This document shows, piece after piece, positions 41,901-53,972 of a DNA stretch of 64,000 nt (its first letter is position 1; every line of letters begins with the position of its first letter). Under the pieces are notes generated by a model. The model saw only the letters and a list, made by a program, of their open reading frames with translations. It was not told the DNA's origin and ran no database searches. The position numbers and the translations under genes were made by a program. The DNA lies in contig JBANSL010000004.1 of assembly GCA_037127255.1 (NCBI GenBank), forward strand, positions 38,714,467 to 38,778,466, read 5' to 3'. Origin of the DNA: Persicaria tinctoria (lineage: Eukaryota; Streptophyta; Magnoliopsida; Caryophyllales; Polygonaceae).

Positions 41901-43477
41901 AAGACAATGTGGTAGCTGATGCATTATCTAGGAGACATGTCCTAGTCGCTAATTTCGATTCTAATGCTTTAGCTAGAAGACGTGTACTTTTAACCACTTT
42001 GGATTCTAGAGTCTTAGGCTTTATTTACATAAAGGAATTGTATGAATCTGATTTAGATTTTGGTGAACATTTTCGAAAATGCTTAGAAAAGGGTCCTAAT
42101 GACAGCTTCTATATACATGAAGGATTCTTATTTCGAAAAGATCAAGTGTGTATTCCTAGATGTTCTTTGAGGTTATTACTTGTTAGTGAAGCACATAGTG
42201 GTGGCCTAATGGGACATTTTGGAAGGGATAAGACTTATAACACACTGAAATCACACTTTTATTGGCCACATATGCTTAGGGATGTAGAACATTGCCTTAA
42301 GAGATGCATAGATTGCATTAAAGCTAAAGCTAAGCTTATGCCCCATGGCCTTTATACACCACTACCAACCCCATCAGCCCCTTGGGAAGACATATCCATG
42401 GATTTCATAGTTGGGTTGCCTAGAACTAAGAAGGGGAGAGATTCTATATTTGTGGTAGTGGATAGGTTCTCTAAAATGGCTCATTTCATTGCATGTCATA
42501 AAACTGATGATGCTACCAACGTTGCTAATCTATTCTTTAGAGAGGTAGTTAGGTTGCATGGTGTGCCAAAAACTATTGTTAGTGATAGGGATGTGAAATT
42601 CTTAAGTCATTTTTGGCGTACCTTATGGAATAAATTGGGAACTAGATTGCTATTCTCTACTTCTAGCCACCCCCAAACTGATGGCCAAACTGAGGTGACT
42701 AATAGAACCCTTGCTACTGTCCTACGAGCCATTATTAGGAAGAATTTGAAACTTTGGGAAGAAGCCTTACCTCATGTGGAATTTGCTTATAATAGAACCA
42801 TGCATTCGGCTACTAAAATCAGTCCATTTGAATGTGTGTATGGTGTTAATCCACTAACCCCTTTTGATCTTACTCCATATCCTATGAGAGACAAAGAATC
42901 ATTTGAGGCAGGTAAGCATGTCGAGTTCATCAAGGAGCTGCATGAACGAACTCGAGAGAAGCTGAAGCTAAAGGCTGAGTACAATGCTAACAAGGCCAAC
43001 AAGGGACGTCGCTTGGTCACATTTCAGCCTGGAGATCTTGTATGGGTGCACTTGAGGAAGGAGCGGTTTCCAGAAGCACGGAAGAACAAGCTGTCGCCGC
43101 GTGGTGATGGACCATTTCGGATCAAGAAGAGAGTGGGCGACAATGCCTATCAATTGGAGCTTCCTGGAGACATGGGCGTGAGCGCTACATTCAACATCGC
43201 CGATCTAATCCCTTACTTTGCGGTGGATGAAGACTTGGATTCGTGGTCGAATCCTTTTCAAGAAGGGGAGGTTGATGCGGGACCATCTTCTACAGCTCCA
43301 GACACACCCATTATACTTGGAGAAGGGCCAATGACTCGAGCTAGAGCTAAGAAGCTTCAGAGAGACTCATTCAACTTTGTGGGTCATGCTTTGTTCTCGA
43401 GCAAGGTTCAACTCCCCGAGCCTACATTGAAGACATATATGTGCATTGGAGTGCATGAAGAGGCCGAGCCACCTTAG
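38966..43477 (+). CDS. gag-pol polyprotein of element II
   Basis: Frame of 1,503 codons from an internal Met; the natural start is upstream at 38451 in the shifted frame. In order it contains: gag core ([17 protein letters not shown]); CCHC knuckle [14 protein letters not shown] from residue 255 (39728-39769); aspartic protease with IIDGGSCCN (Asp at residue 360) and LLGRPWQ; RT with YFDD at residues 731-734 (41156-41167); RNase H ([21 protein letters not shown]); integrase with HHCC zinc site ([10 protein letters not shown]...CIDC) and catalytic Asp, Asp, Glu in [17 protein letters not shown] and [10 protein letters not shown]; and the post-integrase [10 protein letters not shown] and [10 protein letters not shown] blocks. 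The last ~68 codons, with [12 protein letters not shown], lie in the 3' LTR. I see no obvious chromodomain. All catalytic residues I can check are present. Confidence 0.92.
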   Translation: MKVKIPPFDGKTDPDAYIDWEIKMEQIWNCHNFSEPKKVQLASLEFQGFALIWWDNLVKERRRSLDAPIASWKQLKVVMRNRFVPQHYDRELLNRLENLKQGSKTVEETFNVMQEAMARANVVETHDKTNVRYLRILHPALAHEIDYFPYTTPTELLHLAMKVEKGQRYKSQGRVSSVQQPQWRQSRPNQSQWRGEGGSRDRPNQPQGRGDSRVSQQPLDKGKSPWNGRESSGTSTGPKGSNPNPSTTRSRDIVCFKCQGRGHYMKDCPNKKTLMVNQFGEYESENSCDEPDEHANDNDQNLNLVCYENDDNEVEYEHGESLIVRRVLSVVPTPCEDNQRENLFHTRCLVKGKVVNVIIDGGSCCNLASQEMVDKLHLPTVQHPRPYKLHWMNDCGLLKVHRQVKVHIKLGHYEDDVLCDIVPMQACHILLGRPWQSDRKVIHDGFTNRYTFTFQGKNVILKPMTPTQVADEIEKRKVSKGELDQEAQSSQVDPQTRPKGVLMASKSTFLDELADGETTLMHLIKSLNMLSEELKASLPANILVVLEEYKDVFPDDIPPGLPPIRGIEHQIDLIPGAALPNRPAYRMNPTETQEVQTQVQELLDKGYIRTSLSPCAVPVLLVPKRDGSWRMCVDCRAINNITIKYRHPIPRLDDMLDELHGASIFSKIDLRSGYHQIRMKEGDEWKTAFKTKLGLYEWLVMPFGLTNAPSTFMRLMNHVLRDFIGRFVVVYFDDILIYSKSLNEHESHLREVLKTLRIERLYANLKKCELCHEQVSFLGFVVSSKGLRVDEAKIKAIQEWPTPTNIGHVRSFQGLASFYRRFVRDFSTISAPLTELTKKRSEFTWGAAQKEAFNTLKDKLTHAPLLALPDFTQPFEVECDASGVGIGGVLMQGGKPIAFFSEKLKGACLNYSTYDKELYALFRVLKTWSHYLWPSEFILRTDHESLKHFKSQDKLDRRHGRWIEFIETFPYVIKYKKGKDNVVADALSRRHVLVANFDSNALARRRVLLTTLDSRVLGFIYIKELYESDLDFGEHFRKCLEKGPNDSFYIHEGFLFRKDQVCIPRCSLRLLLVSEAHSGGLMGHFGRDKTYNTLKSHFYWPHMLRDVEHCLKRCIDCIKAKAKLMPHGLYTPLPTPSAPWEDISMDFIVGLPRTKKGRDSIFVVVDRFSKMAHFIACHKTDDATNVANLFFREVVRLHGVPKTIVSDRDVKFLSHFWRTLWNKLGTRLLFSTSSHPQTDGQTEVTNRTLATVLRAIIRKNLKLWEEALPHVEFAYNRTMHSATKISPFECVYGVNPLTPFDLTPYPMRDKESFEAGKHVEFIKELHERTREKLKLKAEYNANKANKGRRLVTFQPGDLVWVHLRKERFPEARKNKLSPRGDGPFRIKKRVGDNAYQLELPGDMGVSATFNIADLIPYFAVDEDLDSWSNPFQEGEVDAGPSSTAPDTPIILGEGPMTRARAKKLQRDSFNFVGHALFSSKVQLPEPTLKTYMCIGVHEEAEPP
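43260..43272 (+). other. PPT of element II
   Basis: AAGAAGGGGAGGT directly before the 3' LTR, within the coding frame. Confidence 0.88.
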
Positions 43478-44343
43478 ACAATGCTTAGACCGAATTTTCC
43501 TAAGTGTTATGTCTAATATCAGCTTATGAACATTATTGGGCTGAATTGGGCTTTTTAAATCATTCTTTTTAGGAACCTTATTTATTTTTGTTCTTAGATT
43601 TATTTTAAAGCCCATTAGTTAGTAGATCTATCTTATTCTATCAATAAGGGCCGGCCATCATCAGCCTTATGGCCTATATATTTCGTTTTCTTCTTTGTAA
43701 TTCAATTGGAACATTGATAATTGAAATCTTACTTCTCAAAACGTGTGAAACACCTTAGAGAGAGAGATCAGGCCGAATAGAGCTGTGCTCTTCGCGATCT
43801 CAACCGATTGATAATCTCAGCTTGGTTTGCTTTGTGTTCATCAACTTCGCAAGACTTGGTGATCCTAGTTTTCACAAGCCCCCTTCTGGTGCTTCAAGTT
43901 GTCCGCTTGATTGTGTCGGATTGTAGAGGCGGGTTGTGTAGGCATTGGTATTGGTTCCTACCCTCTGAGGAGGCCTGGGGTCTTTATCTTGCGCTGCATA
44001 GATCGACTCAGTCCTTATCAGGTCGTGTCTTTCAATTCTTGCATCTTAAATTTCGAGTCTTTACTATCTTTATCGAGTCTTTGTTATTTCTTTGAGTCGA
44101 CATTGAGTCCAGCCTTTGGATCTTGGTGTTCTTGCAAGTTCTTGGTCGAATCTTGGCATTCTTGTCGAGTTTCTTTGAGTCTTTCTTTGTTCTTGCTGCG
44201 TTCTTGAGATTCTTGATCAATCTTGGTTATTTCTTGAATCGAATCCTGCTGTTCTTTATTGATCTTGATCGAGTTCTTGTTTGTCTTGTTCCGTTCTTGC
44301 TTGTTGTCGAAGATCGGACCAACCTACGGCTAACCCCGTATCA
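43273..44343 (+). mobile_element. 3' LTR of element II
   Basis: LTR of 1,071 bp, the same length as the 5' LTR of III. Followed by the GAAGA duplication and the interrupted A1 sequence. Confidence 0.95.
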
Positions 44344-44348
44344 GAAGA

Positions 44349-44781
44349 CAACACTGAATCGGATATAGGGATGTACAGCAGCAAGGGACTACTCGAAATT
44401 GAGTTAGAATAATCAAAACCGACCAAAAAATCAGAATTCACCTTTTGTGCAAATTTGGTCGATATCGAGGAGGACTACTCGATATCGAGTAAAACATTAG
44501 TGGTCGAGTTGTCCTTCTCGACTTCTGGTGTACCTACAGGAGAAAAAGTAGGCGATGTCGAGGATAACTGCTCGACATTGAGGAGATTCGGTGGACATAC
44601 CTTTTTCGGGAGGAGTGGTCGAAGTCGATGTCAGGCAAGTTTCCTCGAAATCGAGTTGACTAGTCGATATCGACTTGATCTGCTTGATTTCGAGTGAGTC
44701 GTTCAGCTCCGCTGATAATGCATCATCGAAGAACTCTTCCTCGCTCGATTCTGCAACAACTAGTTCCTCCACTAGCATGGA
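44349..44781 (-). mobile_element. A1 protease-RT linker with palindrome cluster
   Basis: Low-complexity A1 sequence between protease and RT with a dense TCGATATCGAG/TCGACATTGAGG cluster at 44458-44700. Minus-strand translation in this interval is Ser/Glu-rich and domain-free. Confidence 0.65.
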
Positions 44782-45240
44782 TTATGCCTTTATAACAACC
44801 CATTCTTGTGCCAAAAGTTTTCTTGCAGGCTCATCGCAAGAGATAACATTAAATTTTGAATAGATAGCTTTTATTTCCATTACCTCTTCCGTGTCAGGAT
44901 TGAAAAAGTATTCAATAATCTCATCTCCAATGGTGAAGATAAGAATTCCCCTTTTTACTCCAATGTTGGCATCTGCTGTTGCTAGGAAAGGTTGCCCTAG
45001 GATGATGGGGCAAGCTGGGTCCTCTGCCATTTCTACTACATGAAAATCCGTAGGGACAAAGAATTTACCAACTTTAACAGGAACATTATCAACAATACAT
45101 GTGGGGATTACCACCGTGTTGTTTGCCATGTAGAGCTTGGCATCCACAGGTTCCAGGGCGCCTATCTTTACCTTTGACCAGATGGATAGGGGCATGATGC
45201 TTATGCTTACTCCTAAGTCACATAGTGCCTTAAAACGATG
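44782..45240 (-). pseudogene. Aspartic protease region of A1
   Basis: The minus strand encodes KALCDLGVSISIMPLSIW (active-site DLG, as is usual in Athila elements), then VVEMAEDPACPIILGQPFLATADANIGVKR, the flap-to-ILGxPFL block, ending at a stop at 44782-44784. A stop at 45241-45243 separates it from gag, in the same phase. Confidence 0.8.
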
Positions 45241-45891
45241 TCAACCAAGTCCAACAGTGATAGCAAACTTACCTGGGTCAGGCCGCTTCTCAGGTAAATC
45301 CATCTTCTTGCATTCTTTAGCAATCTCAGGCATTGATTGCTTGTTGCTAAGAATCTCCTTGAGGAACTTGACGTAGGCAGACATCTCGTGAAGTGCTTCT
45401 GTAAAAGGAATAGTAACATTTAGACTTTGAAGCAATTTCACAAAACACTTAAACTTACCATTAGTTGGATCTTTCTGGTTTTTAGAAGGGAATGGGAGTG
45501 TCTTCTTAGTTTTATGAGCCAGAAAAGCTTCCGGAGGTGATGAAGACTCCTCGGCATCGACATGGATTTGCTCGACATCGACAAGAATTTCCTCGATATC
45601 GACCACTGTAGTCGACTTCGAGTTGGAGTGCTGTGCAGACGAGTGTTGGCTTGGCTTCTCCTCGGCGTCGGGTTGATTTTGGTTGACATCGACCAAAGTT
45701 TGGTCGACATCAAGTCGTTGTTTCTCGTTGTCAAGGACATGTCTATGTCGCTGTTTCTCTAGCTCGTGCAATTTGTGACCGATCCGTAGCCTTACAGCAG
45801 CGACATGTCTGTGCTGCCCCTTGGGATTTGGTTCTGTATGCCCAGGGAGGTGCCCGGTTGGTCGTGGAATCTGTGTTGTGAATTGACTCAT
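45241..45891 (-). pseudogene. gag C-terminal region of A1
   Basis: A 216-codon piece in phase with the protease. It has a Gln/Asp-rich low-complexity part made of translated palindrome motifs (VDIEEILVDVEQIHVDAEES), then LPFPSKNQKDPTNGKFKCFV and LNVTIPFTEALHEMSAYVKF, the conserved Athila block just before protease. The motif cluster at 45545-45740 thus lies inside coding sequence. Confidence 0.8.
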
Positions 45892-46149
45892 CTAGGTCTC
45901 TACGTTTATCTTCTAGATGTCCAGCTCTCCAAAGTTTGTATTCATGTTCTAGAGCTGATTGTTGATGGTGCTTTAATTCCAGCGCATCTCATGAATGACC
46001 ATTTGTAGATCATCCTTTCGTTGGTCTCTTTCTGGATTTCCTAGAGCTGTGTATGGTTGGGGGTTCCTAGGAGGACCTTGGTTCCGTTGTGGTTGATAGA
46101 ACCTCTAACCCAGCATAGGCTGCTTCCTCGTGCGTTTCTGCCATCCTGA

Positions 46150-46210
46150 GTTGCTCTGTATGTGGGCACTCAGCAGTGGTGTGCCGCTATGAGCCGCATT
46201 GGATGCAGGG
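46150..46210 (-). pseudogene. Zinc knuckle remnant of A1 gag
   Basis: The minus strand reads C-I-Q-C-G-S-stop-R-H-T-T-A-E-C, a CX2CX4HX4C knuckle with a stop codon at the third position of the X4 block. A separate phase from 45241-45891 indicates at least one indel in the 45892-46150 interval. Confidence 0.65.
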
Positions 46211-46790
46211 CTAGTTGACAGAAAGATACTTGACTTGCTTAAGGAGCTTGCGATTCTGATCTCTGTAGTATTGCTCCTTCACATCTGGGTCAATCTCCTT
46301 AGAAGGCTCATAGAGAGGCATGGATGAGGCTGGCCTGGCGTAGACATTCTCATCATAGTTTTTCGGAGCCCCGTACTTATTATCATAGTTGGTAAGCTGG
46401 TCGAGGACAATCCATGCGTCAGCTGGTGGCATAGTCAGATACTCATAACGAGTATACTGGTTGATCCTATCCTTAGCAGCCAGGTCAAGAGAATGGAAGA
46501 AGATCTCCTGAACGATATAGGGTGGTTGTCCATGTGTAGGGCAGGATCGTAGTAGATCTTTATATCTTTCCCATGCTTTTCCTAGCGGCTCCCCAGGCTT
46601 CTGTTTGAAAGCTGTAATCTTCTGGCGGAAGAGTGCTGTCTTGGCAGGAGGAAAGAATTTGTTGAAAAATTCCTGCTTTACATCGCCCATGTTTTGAGTG
46701 ATCATGAAGGGAGACCTTCAAGCCACTTTAATGCTGGACCGACGAGAGACCAACGAAAAGCCTTCATCGTGACATATTCCAATGTGGTAC
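46211..46790 (-). pseudogene. Central gag region of A1
   Basis: The minus strand contains the interrupted phrase MKAFRWSLVGPALKWLEGLP, then QEFFNKFFPPAKTALFRQKI, GEPLGKAWERYKDLLRSCP and PYIVQEIFFHSLDLAAKDRI, the standard gag core of Athila/Tat elements. It is cut on the right by element III at 46791; the N-terminal part continues at 56902. Confidence 0.85.
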
Positions 46791-47861
46791 TGATGCGGGA
46801 CCATCTTCTACAGCTCCAGACACACCCATTATACTTGGAGAAGGGCCAATGACTCGAGCTAGAGCTAAGAAGCTTCAGAGAGACTCATTCAACTTTGTGG
46901 GTCATGCTTTGTTCTCGAGCAAGGTTCAACTCCCCGAGCCTACATTGAAGACATATATGTGCATTGGAGTGCATGAAGAGGCCGAGCCACCTTAGACAAT
47001 GCTTAGACCGAATTTTCCTAAGTGTTATGTCGTATATCAGCTTATGAACATTATTGGGCTGAATTGGGCTTTTTAAATCATTCTTTTTAGGCACCTTATT
47101 TATTTTTGTTCTTAGATTTATTTTAAAGCCCATTAGTTAGTAGATCTATCTTATTCTATCAATAAGGGCCGGCCATCATCAGCCTTATGGCCTATATATT
47201 TCGTTTTCTTCTTTGTAATTCAATTGGAACATTGATAATTGAAATCTTACTTCTCAAAACGTGTGAAACACATTAGAGAGAGAGATCAGGCCGAATAGAG
47301 CTGTGCTCTTCGCGATCTCAACCGATTGATAATCTCAGCTTGGTTTGCTTTGTGTTCATCAACTTCGCAAGACTTGGTGATCCTAGTTTTCACAAGCCCC
47401 CTTCTGGTGCTTCAAGTTGTCCGCTTGATTGTGTCGGATTGTAGAGGCGGGTTGTGTAGGCATTGGTATTGGTTCCTACCCTCTGAGGAGGCCTGGGGTC
47501 TTTATCTTGCGCTGCATAGATCGACTCAGTCCTTATCAGGTCGTGTCTTTCAATTCTTGCATCTTAAATTTCGAGTCTTTACTATCTTTATCGAGTCTTT
47601 GTTATTTCTTTGAGTCGACATTGAGTCCAGCCTTTGGATCTTGGTGTTCTTGCAAGTTCTTGGTCGAATCTTGGCATTCTTGTCGAGTTTCTTTGAGTCT
47701 TTCTTTGTTCTTGCTGCGTTCTTGAGATTCTTGATCAATCTTGGTTATTTCTTGAATCGAATCCTGCTGTTCTTGATTGATCTTGATCGAGTTCTTGTTT
47801 GTCTTGTTCAGTTCTTGCTTGTTGTCGAAGATCGGACCAACCTACGGCTAACCCCGTATCA
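46791..47861 (+). mobile_element. 5' LTR of element III
   Basis: LTR of 1,071 bp, nearly identical by eye to the 3' LTR of II, with TATATAT at 47193-47199. Confidence 0.93.
47193..47199 (+). promoter_or_regulatory. TATA box in 5' LTR of element III
   Basis: TATATAT in GGCCTATATATTTCG. It would drive transcription through gag-pol into the inverted copy IV. Confidence 0.6.
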
Positions 47862-47864
47862 AAT

Positions 47865-47876
47865 TGGCATCAGAGC
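47865..47876 (+). other. PBS of element III, initiator tRNA-Met type
   Basis: TGGCATCAGAGC, three bases after the LTR end. Confidence 0.88.
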
Positions 47877-48440
47877 TTTGGTTTCCGACATCAAGATTGA
47901 GTCTTTTCTTTTCATAAACACAAAAAAACACAAAAATAGAGTCAGTTCTTGTTTTGGTTATTTACTTCTTGCTTTCTTTTTGATTAAATTACTAATCTTG
48001 TTTGTTTGTGATTGTTGTGGTTGCTTAGCCCAAACACAAAGCCTAGCCGAGACCGTGGAGTCGACCAAGTCAGTGCACACATCTCTTTGTGTACACCCTA
48101 GCCGACGGCACATAGTGTCCCCATAGCCAAAGCTTGGCCGACATTCACCTACCACACAAGATAAAACCCTAGTTTGTTACTTTGTTCTATCTTTGGAACT
48201 TTTGATCTATCTATATCTACTTTTATTTATCCATTGCCTATTTAAATTCTGATTTTTGGTGGATTTAATTCATTATATCTATCAAATATCTATTAAGGCA
48301 TAAAGATAGATCCTATTCCCTAAAATAGCCATTCTATCTATATCATTGCATTAGGGCTGGAAATTTTATTTATTCACCACCACTTTCATAATTTTCGAGT
48401 CCTATCTATTATTTTGAGTCTTTTCTTGCATTAGTTTCAT

Positions 48441-48480
<40 letters not shown>

Positions 48481-49148
48481 TCAGTTTCGAAATTTCCATT
48501 AAAACTTGGACCTAGGAGGATAAAATTCACTAGGGGCAAAAGTAAGTTGAAAAAAAAAAAAAGAGATAGAGTTTGTTGATCTAGTGCAAGAAAGCTCCCA
48601 AGGACAATTGGTGGATCCCTTCTCTCAGCCCTAGTCGACAGCCCTAAATCCCAAACACATACACCTCCACAAAATTGAAACCCTACCCTGCAACTACAAC
48701 GTCCTAACTTAAAGGTTTTCAATCAAAAGAGGTAAATTCCCAAGTTTTCTTTTGTTTTTCTTTATTTCTCTTTGTGTCGAAGCACTTCTCCCCACTGTCG
48801 AGTGCTCTTGTGCTTGTGTCGAGGAGATCTCAGCCCTTGCCGAGTCTCCCTAGTGTTGTGTCGAGTGCTTACAGCCCTTGTGAGTGCTTGTTTGAGTCTG
48901 TCGAGTCCTTTACTTGCTTGCATCGAGTACTACAGCCCTTGTTGAGTACTCTTCTGAGTTGTTTCATTCACTACATACTTTGATTGCTTTGTTTTTTTGC
49001 TTGGTTGTTGATTTGCCCAAAGCGGATTGCCCTAGCAAGCGTGATATATCAATCAAGAGAGGGAGTGTGAGCGAAACACAATTGTGAGCTGTTTATAAGT
49101 TTTTACTAACCTTAACTTAGTTCTTTGTTTCTTTTGTCTTTTTTTATC
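47877..49148 (+). mobile_element. Leader of element III
   Basis: Near-identical to the leader of II, including a poly(A) run of about 33 at 48446-48478 and the TCGAGT array at 48783-48960. Confidence 0.85.
48511..48534 (+). repeat. Conserved-loop hairpin in leader of element III
   Basis: Stem CCTAG (48511-48515), loop GAGGATAAAATTCA (48516-48529), stem CTAGG (48530-48534). Confidence 0.82.
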
Positions 49149-52100
49149 ATGTCTAACAATCAGGGAAACAATGGTGGTAACGATGCCACGAACTCGAGTG
49201 CTACTGTCACACCCGAGCAGTTCAACAACTTGACGGCCAACATAGCCACTATAACGGATACCTTGGCTGCGTTGCAAGCTAAGATGGCGGAGTGGGAAAG
49301 CTCTAGGCCTAGTGGTTCGAACAACATAGGCCAGCAAGAGCGAGTAGAGATACCCAACAATGAAAGAGAGGTCGTAAATCCTATCCCTAATCCTAATCCT
49401 CATGTTAATGTCAATTTAGATAATCCTTTATTCAATGAAAACAACTCTCCACGAGGTGGGAGAAATGATCGGAATAATGGGTTTGTTCATGTGCAAGGAC
49501 AAGGACAAGGAAGGGGAAGAGGTCGAGGCTATCAAGAGCAATACTATTACTCGGAGCAAGATGACGACTTCCAAGAAGAGGAGTATTGGGAGCGACGCCC
49601 GAGACGGAATCAAAGGGGAAATCAGAACCGCCCACCTAGGTTCAATGATGACGACGGAATAGGCAAGGTGAAGGTAAAGATTCCTCCTTTTGATGGTAAA
49701 ACTGATCCAGATGCTTATATTGATTGGGAGATTAAAATGGAGCAAATCTGGAATTGTCATAATTTCTCAGAACCTAAGAAAGTGCAATTAGCTTCCCTAG
49801 AGTTTCAAGGTTTTGCATTAATCTGGTGGGATAATCTTGTTAAGGAAAGAAGAAGATCCCTTGATGCACCTATTGCTTCGTGGGAACAATTAAAAGTAGT
49901 AATGAGAAATAGGTTTGTACCTCAACATTATGATAGAGAGCTATTAAACAGATTAGAAAACCTTAAACAAGGTAGTAAAACTGTTGAGGAGACATTTAAT
50001 GTTATGCAAGAAGCTATGGCTCGAGCTAATGTGGTAGAAACTCACGATAAAACTAATGTTAGATACCTTCGGATCTTGCATCCCGCCTTAGCTCATGAAA
50101 TTGATTACTTTCCCTATACTACTCCTACTGAACTTTTACATCTAGCTATGAAAGTAGAAAAGGGAGAACGTTATAAGAGCCAAGGAAGAGTGTCAAGTGT
50201 GCAGCAGCCCCAATGGCGCCAATCTCGGCCAAATCAGTCCCAATGGCGTGGTGAAGGTGGTTCACGAGATCGACCAAACCAGCCCCAAGGGAGAGGAGAT
50301 AGCCGAGTATCCCAGCAGCCCCTTGACAAAGGAAAAAGTCCATGGAATGGACGAGAATCGTCTGGGACATCTACTGGTCCCAAAGGGAGTAATCCTAATC
50401 CTTCTACTACTCGTTCTAGAGACATTGTATGCTTTAAATGCCAAGGTAGAGGACATTATATGAAGGATTGCCCGAATAAGAAAACGCTCATGGTTAATCA
50501 ATTTGGAGAATATGAATCTGAAAATTCTTGTGATGAACCGGATGAGCATGCTAATGACAATGATCAGAACCTAAACCTTGTTTGTTATGAAAATGATGAT
50601 AATGAGGTTGAATATGAACATGGAGAATCTTTGATTGTTAGGAGAGTTTTAAGTGTTGTTCCTACACCATGTGAAGATAATCAAAGAGAAAACTTATTTC
50701 ATACTCGTTGTCTAGTTAAAGGAAAGGTTGTAAATGTGATCATTGATGGAGGTAGTTGCTGTAATTTAGCTAGTCAAGAAATGGTTGACAAATTGCATTT
50801 ACCTACTGTCCAACACCCAAGACCTTACAAATTGCATTGGATGAATGATTGTGGCTTATTAAAAGTTCATAGACAAGTTAAAGTGCATATTAAGCTAGGA
50901 CATTATGAAGATGATGTTTTATGTGATATTGTGCCTATGCAAGCTTGTCATATTCTATTAGGCCGTCCTTGGCAATCTGATCGTAAGGTTATTCATGATG
51001 GGTTTACTAATCGCTATACCTTTACTTTTCAGGGAAAGAATGTCATTCTCAAACCCATGACGCCTACGCAAGTAGCTGATGAGATTGAGAAGCGGAAGGT
51101 AAGTAAAGGTGAGTTAGATCAGGAGGCTCAGTCGAGCCAAGTGGATCCTCAAACTCGGCCTAAAGGTGTACTAATGGCTTCCAAGAGTACATTTTTAGAC
51201 GAATTGGCGGATGGAGAAACCACCCTTATGCATCTCATTAAGAGCTTGAATATGTTGAGTGAAGAGCTTAAAGCTTCTCTTCCAGCCAATATACTCGTTG
51301 TACTTGAGGAGTATAAAGATGTGTTTCCCGATGACATACCACCAGGTCTACCCCCTATTCGTGGAATTGAGCATCAAATTGATCTTATTCCAGGGGCTGC
51401 ATTGCCTAATCGACCTGCGTATCGTATGAATCCCACTGAGACCCAAGAGGTCCAAACCCAAGTCCAGGAACTGTTGGACAAGGGTTATATTCGAACTAGC
51501 TTAAGTCCGTGTGCTGTGCCTGTGTTATTAGTCCCTAAGAGAGATGGATCATGGAGAATGTGTGTAGATTGTAGGGCTATTAACAACATTACTATTAAAT
51601 ATCGTCACCCCATTCCTAGATTAGATGATATGCTAGATGAGTTACATGGAGCTTCTATATTTTCTAAAATTGATCTTAGAAGTGGCTATCATCAAATTAG
51701 AATGAAAGAAGGTGATGAATGGAAAACAGCCTTTAAGACTAAGCTTGGGTTATATGAGTGGTTGGTTATGCCTTTTGGTTTAACTAATGCTCCTAGCACT
51801 TTTATGCGTTTAATGAATCATGTGCTTCGAGATTTCATTGGAAGATTTGTTGTTGTTTATTTTGATGATATTCTGATATATAGCAAGTCTCTTAATGAAC
51901 ATGAATCACATCTTAGAGAAGTGCTTAAAACGCTGAGAATTGAACGCTTGTATGCTAATTTAAAGAAGTGTGAATTATGTCATGAACAAGTGTCTTTTCT
52001 TGGATTTGTAGTGAGTTCGAAAGGACTGCGTGTCGATGAGGCTAAGATCAAGGCAATCCAGGAATGGCCAACACCCACCAACATCGGCCATGTACGCAGC

Positions 52101-53213
52101 TTCCAAGGATTGGCAAGCTTCTATCGTCGATTTGTTCGAGATTTCAGCACCATCTCGGCACCCCTCACTGAGCTCACGAAAAAGCGGAGTGAATTCACAT
52201 GGGGAGCAGCTCAGAAGGAAGCATTCAACACCCTTAAGGACAAGCTCACTCACGCACCTCTATTAGCTTTGCCGGACTTTACTCAGCCCTTTGAAGTAGA
52301 GTGTGATGCTAGCGGAGTTGGAATTGGTGGAGTCCTTATGCAGGGAGGTAAGCCTATTGCTTTCTTTTCTGAAAAGTTGAAAGGTGCTTGTCTTAATTAC
52401 TCTACCTATGATAAGGAATTGTATGCATTGTTTAGAGTACTTAAGACATGGTCTCACTATCTATGGCCTAGCGAGTTTATTCTTAGGACTGATCATGAAT
52501 CTTTAAAACATTTTAAAAGCCAAGATAAACTTGATAGGAGACATGGAAGATGGATGGAGTTCATTGAAACATTTCCTTATGTAATTAAGTATAAGAAAGG
52601 CAAAGACAATGTGGTAGCTGATGCATTATCTAGGAGACATGTTCTAGTCGCTAATTTCGATTCTAATGCTTTAGCTAGAAGACGTGTACTTTTAACCACT
52701 TTGGATTCTAGAGTCTTAGGCTTTATTTACATAAAGGAATTGTATGAATCTGATTTAGATTTTGGTGAACATTTTCGAAAATGCTTAGAAAAGGGTCCTA
52801 ATGACAGCTTCTATATACATGAAGGATTCTTATTTCGAAAAGATCAAGTGTGTATTCCTAGATGTTCTTTGAGGTTATTACTTGTTAGTGAAGCACATAG
52901 TGGTGGCCTAATGGGACATTTTGGAAGGGATAAGACTTATAACACACTGAAATCACACTTTTATTGGCCACATATGCTTAGGGATGTAGAACATTGCCTT
53001 AAGAGATGCATAGATTGCATTAAAGCTAAAGCTAAGCTTATGCCCCATGGTGATACGGGGTTAGACTCAAAGAAACTCGACAAGAATGCCAAGATTCGAC
53101 CAAGAACTTGCAAGAACACCAAGATCCAAAGGCTGGACTTAATGTCGACTCAAAGAAATAACAAAGACTCGATAAAGATAGTAAAGACTCGAAATTTAAG
53201 ATGCAAGAATTGA
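49149..53213 (+). CDS. gag-pol of element III, truncated in integrase and fused to inverted LTR sequence
   Basis: ATG at 49149 (MSNNQGNN). Unlike I and II, the gag frame is uninterrupted through [19 protein letters not shown] knuckle, protease [15 protein letters not shown] (near 51858), RNase H and the integrase HHCC site (to [15 protein letters not shown]) are present and look intact. At 53050 the family sequence stops, and about 54 codons read from the antisense LTR of copy IV ([19 protein letters not shown] and onward) end the frame. The integrase catalytic core is lost, so the element cannot integrate by itself, but gag, protease, RT and RNase H could in principle be made. Confidence 0.9.
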   Translation: MSNNQGNNGGNDATNSSATVTPEQFNNLTANIATITDTLAALQAKMAEWESSRPSGSNNIGQQERVEIPNNEREVVNPIPNPNPHVNVNLDNPLFNENNSPRGGRNDRNNGFVHVQGQGQGRGRGRGYQEQYYYSEQDDDFQEEEYWERRPRRNQRGNQNRPPRFNDDDGIGKVKVKIPPFDGKTDPDAYIDWEIKMEQIWNCHNFSEPKKVQLASLEFQGFALIWWDNLVKERRRSLDAPIASWEQLKVVMRNRFVPQHYDRELLNRLENLKQGSKTVEETFNVMQEAMARANVVETHDKTNVRYLRILHPALAHEIDYFPYTTPTELLHLAMKVEKGERYKSQGRVSSVQQPQWRQSRPNQSQWRGEGGSRDRPNQPQGRGDSRVSQQPLDKGKSPWNGRESSGTSTGPKGSNPNPSTTRSRDIVCFKCQGRGHYMKDCPNKKTLMVNQFGEYESENSCDEPDEHANDNDQNLNLVCYENDDNEVEYEHGESLIVRRVLSVVPTPCEDNQRENLFHTRCLVKGKVVNVIIDGGSCCNLASQEMVDKLHLPTVQHPRPYKLHWMNDCGLLKVHRQVKVHIKLGHYEDDVLCDIVPMQACHILLGRPWQSDRKVIHDGFTNRYTFTFQGKNVILKPMTPTQVADEIEKRKVSKGELDQEAQSSQVDPQTRPKGVLMASKSTFLDELADGETTLMHLIKSLNMLSEELKASLPANILVVLEEYKDVFPDDIPPGLPPIRGIEHQIDLIPGAALPNRPAYRMNPTETQEVQTQVQELLDKGYIRTSLSPCAVPVLLVPKRDGSWRMCVDCRAINNITIKYRHPIPRLDDMLDELHGASIFSKIDLRSGYHQIRMKEGDEWKTAFKTKLGLYEWLVMPFGLTNAPSTFMRLMNHVLRDFIGRFVVVYFDDILIYSKSLNEHESHLREVLKTLRIERLYANLKKCELCHEQVSFLGFVVSSKGLRVDEAKIKAIQEWPTPTNIGHVRSFQGLASFYRRFVRDFSTISAPLTELTKKRSEFTWGAAQKEAFNTLKDKLTHAPLLALPDFTQPFEVECDASGVGIGGVLMQGGKPIAFFSEKLKGACLNYSTYDKELYALFRVLKTWSHYLWPSEFILRTDHESLKHFKSQDKLDRRHGRWMEFIETFPYVIKYKKGKDNVVADALSRRHVLVANFDSNALARRRVLLTTLDSRVLGFIYIKELYESDLDFGEHFRKCLEKGPNDSFYIHEGFLFRKDQVCIPRCSLRLLLVSEAHSGGLMGHFGRDKTYNTLKSHFYWPHMLRDVEHCLKRCIDCIKAKAKLMPHGDTGLDSKKLDKNAKIRPRTCKNTKIQRLDLMSTQRNNKDSIKIVKTRNLRCKN

Positions 53214-53972
53214 AAGACACGACCTGATAAGGACTGAGTCGATCTATGCAGCGCAAGATAAAGACCCCAGGCCTCCTCAGAGGGTAGGAACCAATACCAA
53301 TGCCTACACAACCCGCCTCTACAATCCGACACAATCAAGCGGACAACTTGAAGCACCAGAAGGGGGCTTGTGAAAACTAGGATCACCAAGTCTTGCGAAG
53401 TTGATGAACACAAAGCAAACCAAGCTGAGATTATCAATCGGTTGAGATCGCGAAGAGCACAGCTCTATTCGGCCTGATCTCTCTCTCTAAGGTGTTTCAC
53501 ACGTTTTGAGAAGTAAGATTTCAATTATCAATGTTCCAATTGAATTACAAAGAAGAAAACGAAATATATAGGCCATAAGGCTGATGATGGCCGGCCCTTA
53601 TTGATAGAATAAGATAGATCTACTAACTAATGGGCTTTAAAATAAATCTAAGAACAAAAATAAATAAGGTTCCTAAAAAGAATGATTTAAAAAGCCCAAT
53701 TCAGCCCAATAATGTTCATAAGCTGATATTAGACATAACACTTAGGAAAATTCGGTCTAAGCATTGTCTAAGGTGGCTCGGCCTCTTCATGCACTCCAAT
53801 GCACATATATGTCTTCAATGTAGGCTCGGGGAGTTGAACCTTGCTCGAGAACAAAGCATGACCCACAAAGTTGAATGAGTCTCTCTGAAGCTTCTTAGCT
53901 CTAGCTCGAGTCATTGGCCCTTCTCCAAGTATAATGGGTGTGTCTGGAGCTGTAGAAGATGGTCCCGCATCA
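53051..53972 (-). mobile_element. 3' LTR of inverted copy IV, with internal deletion
   Basis: It starts exactly at an LTR terminus (TGATACGGGG, 53051) and ends CCCGCATCA (53972). It is 922 bp against 1,071 bp in III, because about 149 bp are missing just inside the left end (GGTTAG joined to ACTCAAAG). The clean terminus beside integrase sequence of III indicates true insertion; CATGG (53046-53050) is the expected left target duplication. Confidence 0.85.

Larger units (their letters stand above)
36115..44343 (+). mobile_element. Gypsy element II (autonomous type, nearly intact)
   Basis: Complete 8,229-bp element in the RT region of A1, with target duplication GAAGA at 36110-36114 and 44344-44348. 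The layout is 5' LTR 36115-37163, PBS 37167-37178, leader, gag-pol 38451-43477, PPT 43260-43272 and 3' LTR 43273-44343. The LTRs look almost identical except for a 22-bp segment missing from the 5' LTR. It has one clear coding lesion, a 4-bp deletion in gag. CRM-like placement is inferred from the Met PBS and the polyprotein entering the 3' LTR. Confidence 0.95.

Noticed and set aside
43200..43477. Chromodomain at the polyprotein C-terminus
   Set aside because: After the [10 protein letters not shown] and FNIADLIPY blocks I see no aromatic-cage pattern of a chromodomain, only a short Pro/Thr-rich stretch and the LTR-encoded tail.
36115..44343. Endogenous pararetrovirus or retrovirus
   Set aside because: LTRs, PBS, PPT and PR-RT-RNaseH-INT order identify a Ty3/gypsy retrotransposon; there is no movement, coat or envelope protein.
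49053..49403. 116-codon antisense ORF present in both II and III
   Set aside because: Shadow of the gag N-terminus on the opposite strand; identity between copies reflects recent duplication, not selection.
53630..53878. 82-codon ORF that recurs at several LTRs (36209, 43367, 46885 on the other strand)
   Set aside because: It is the antisense of the LTR-encoded polyprotein tail and U3; it recurs only because the LTR recurs.
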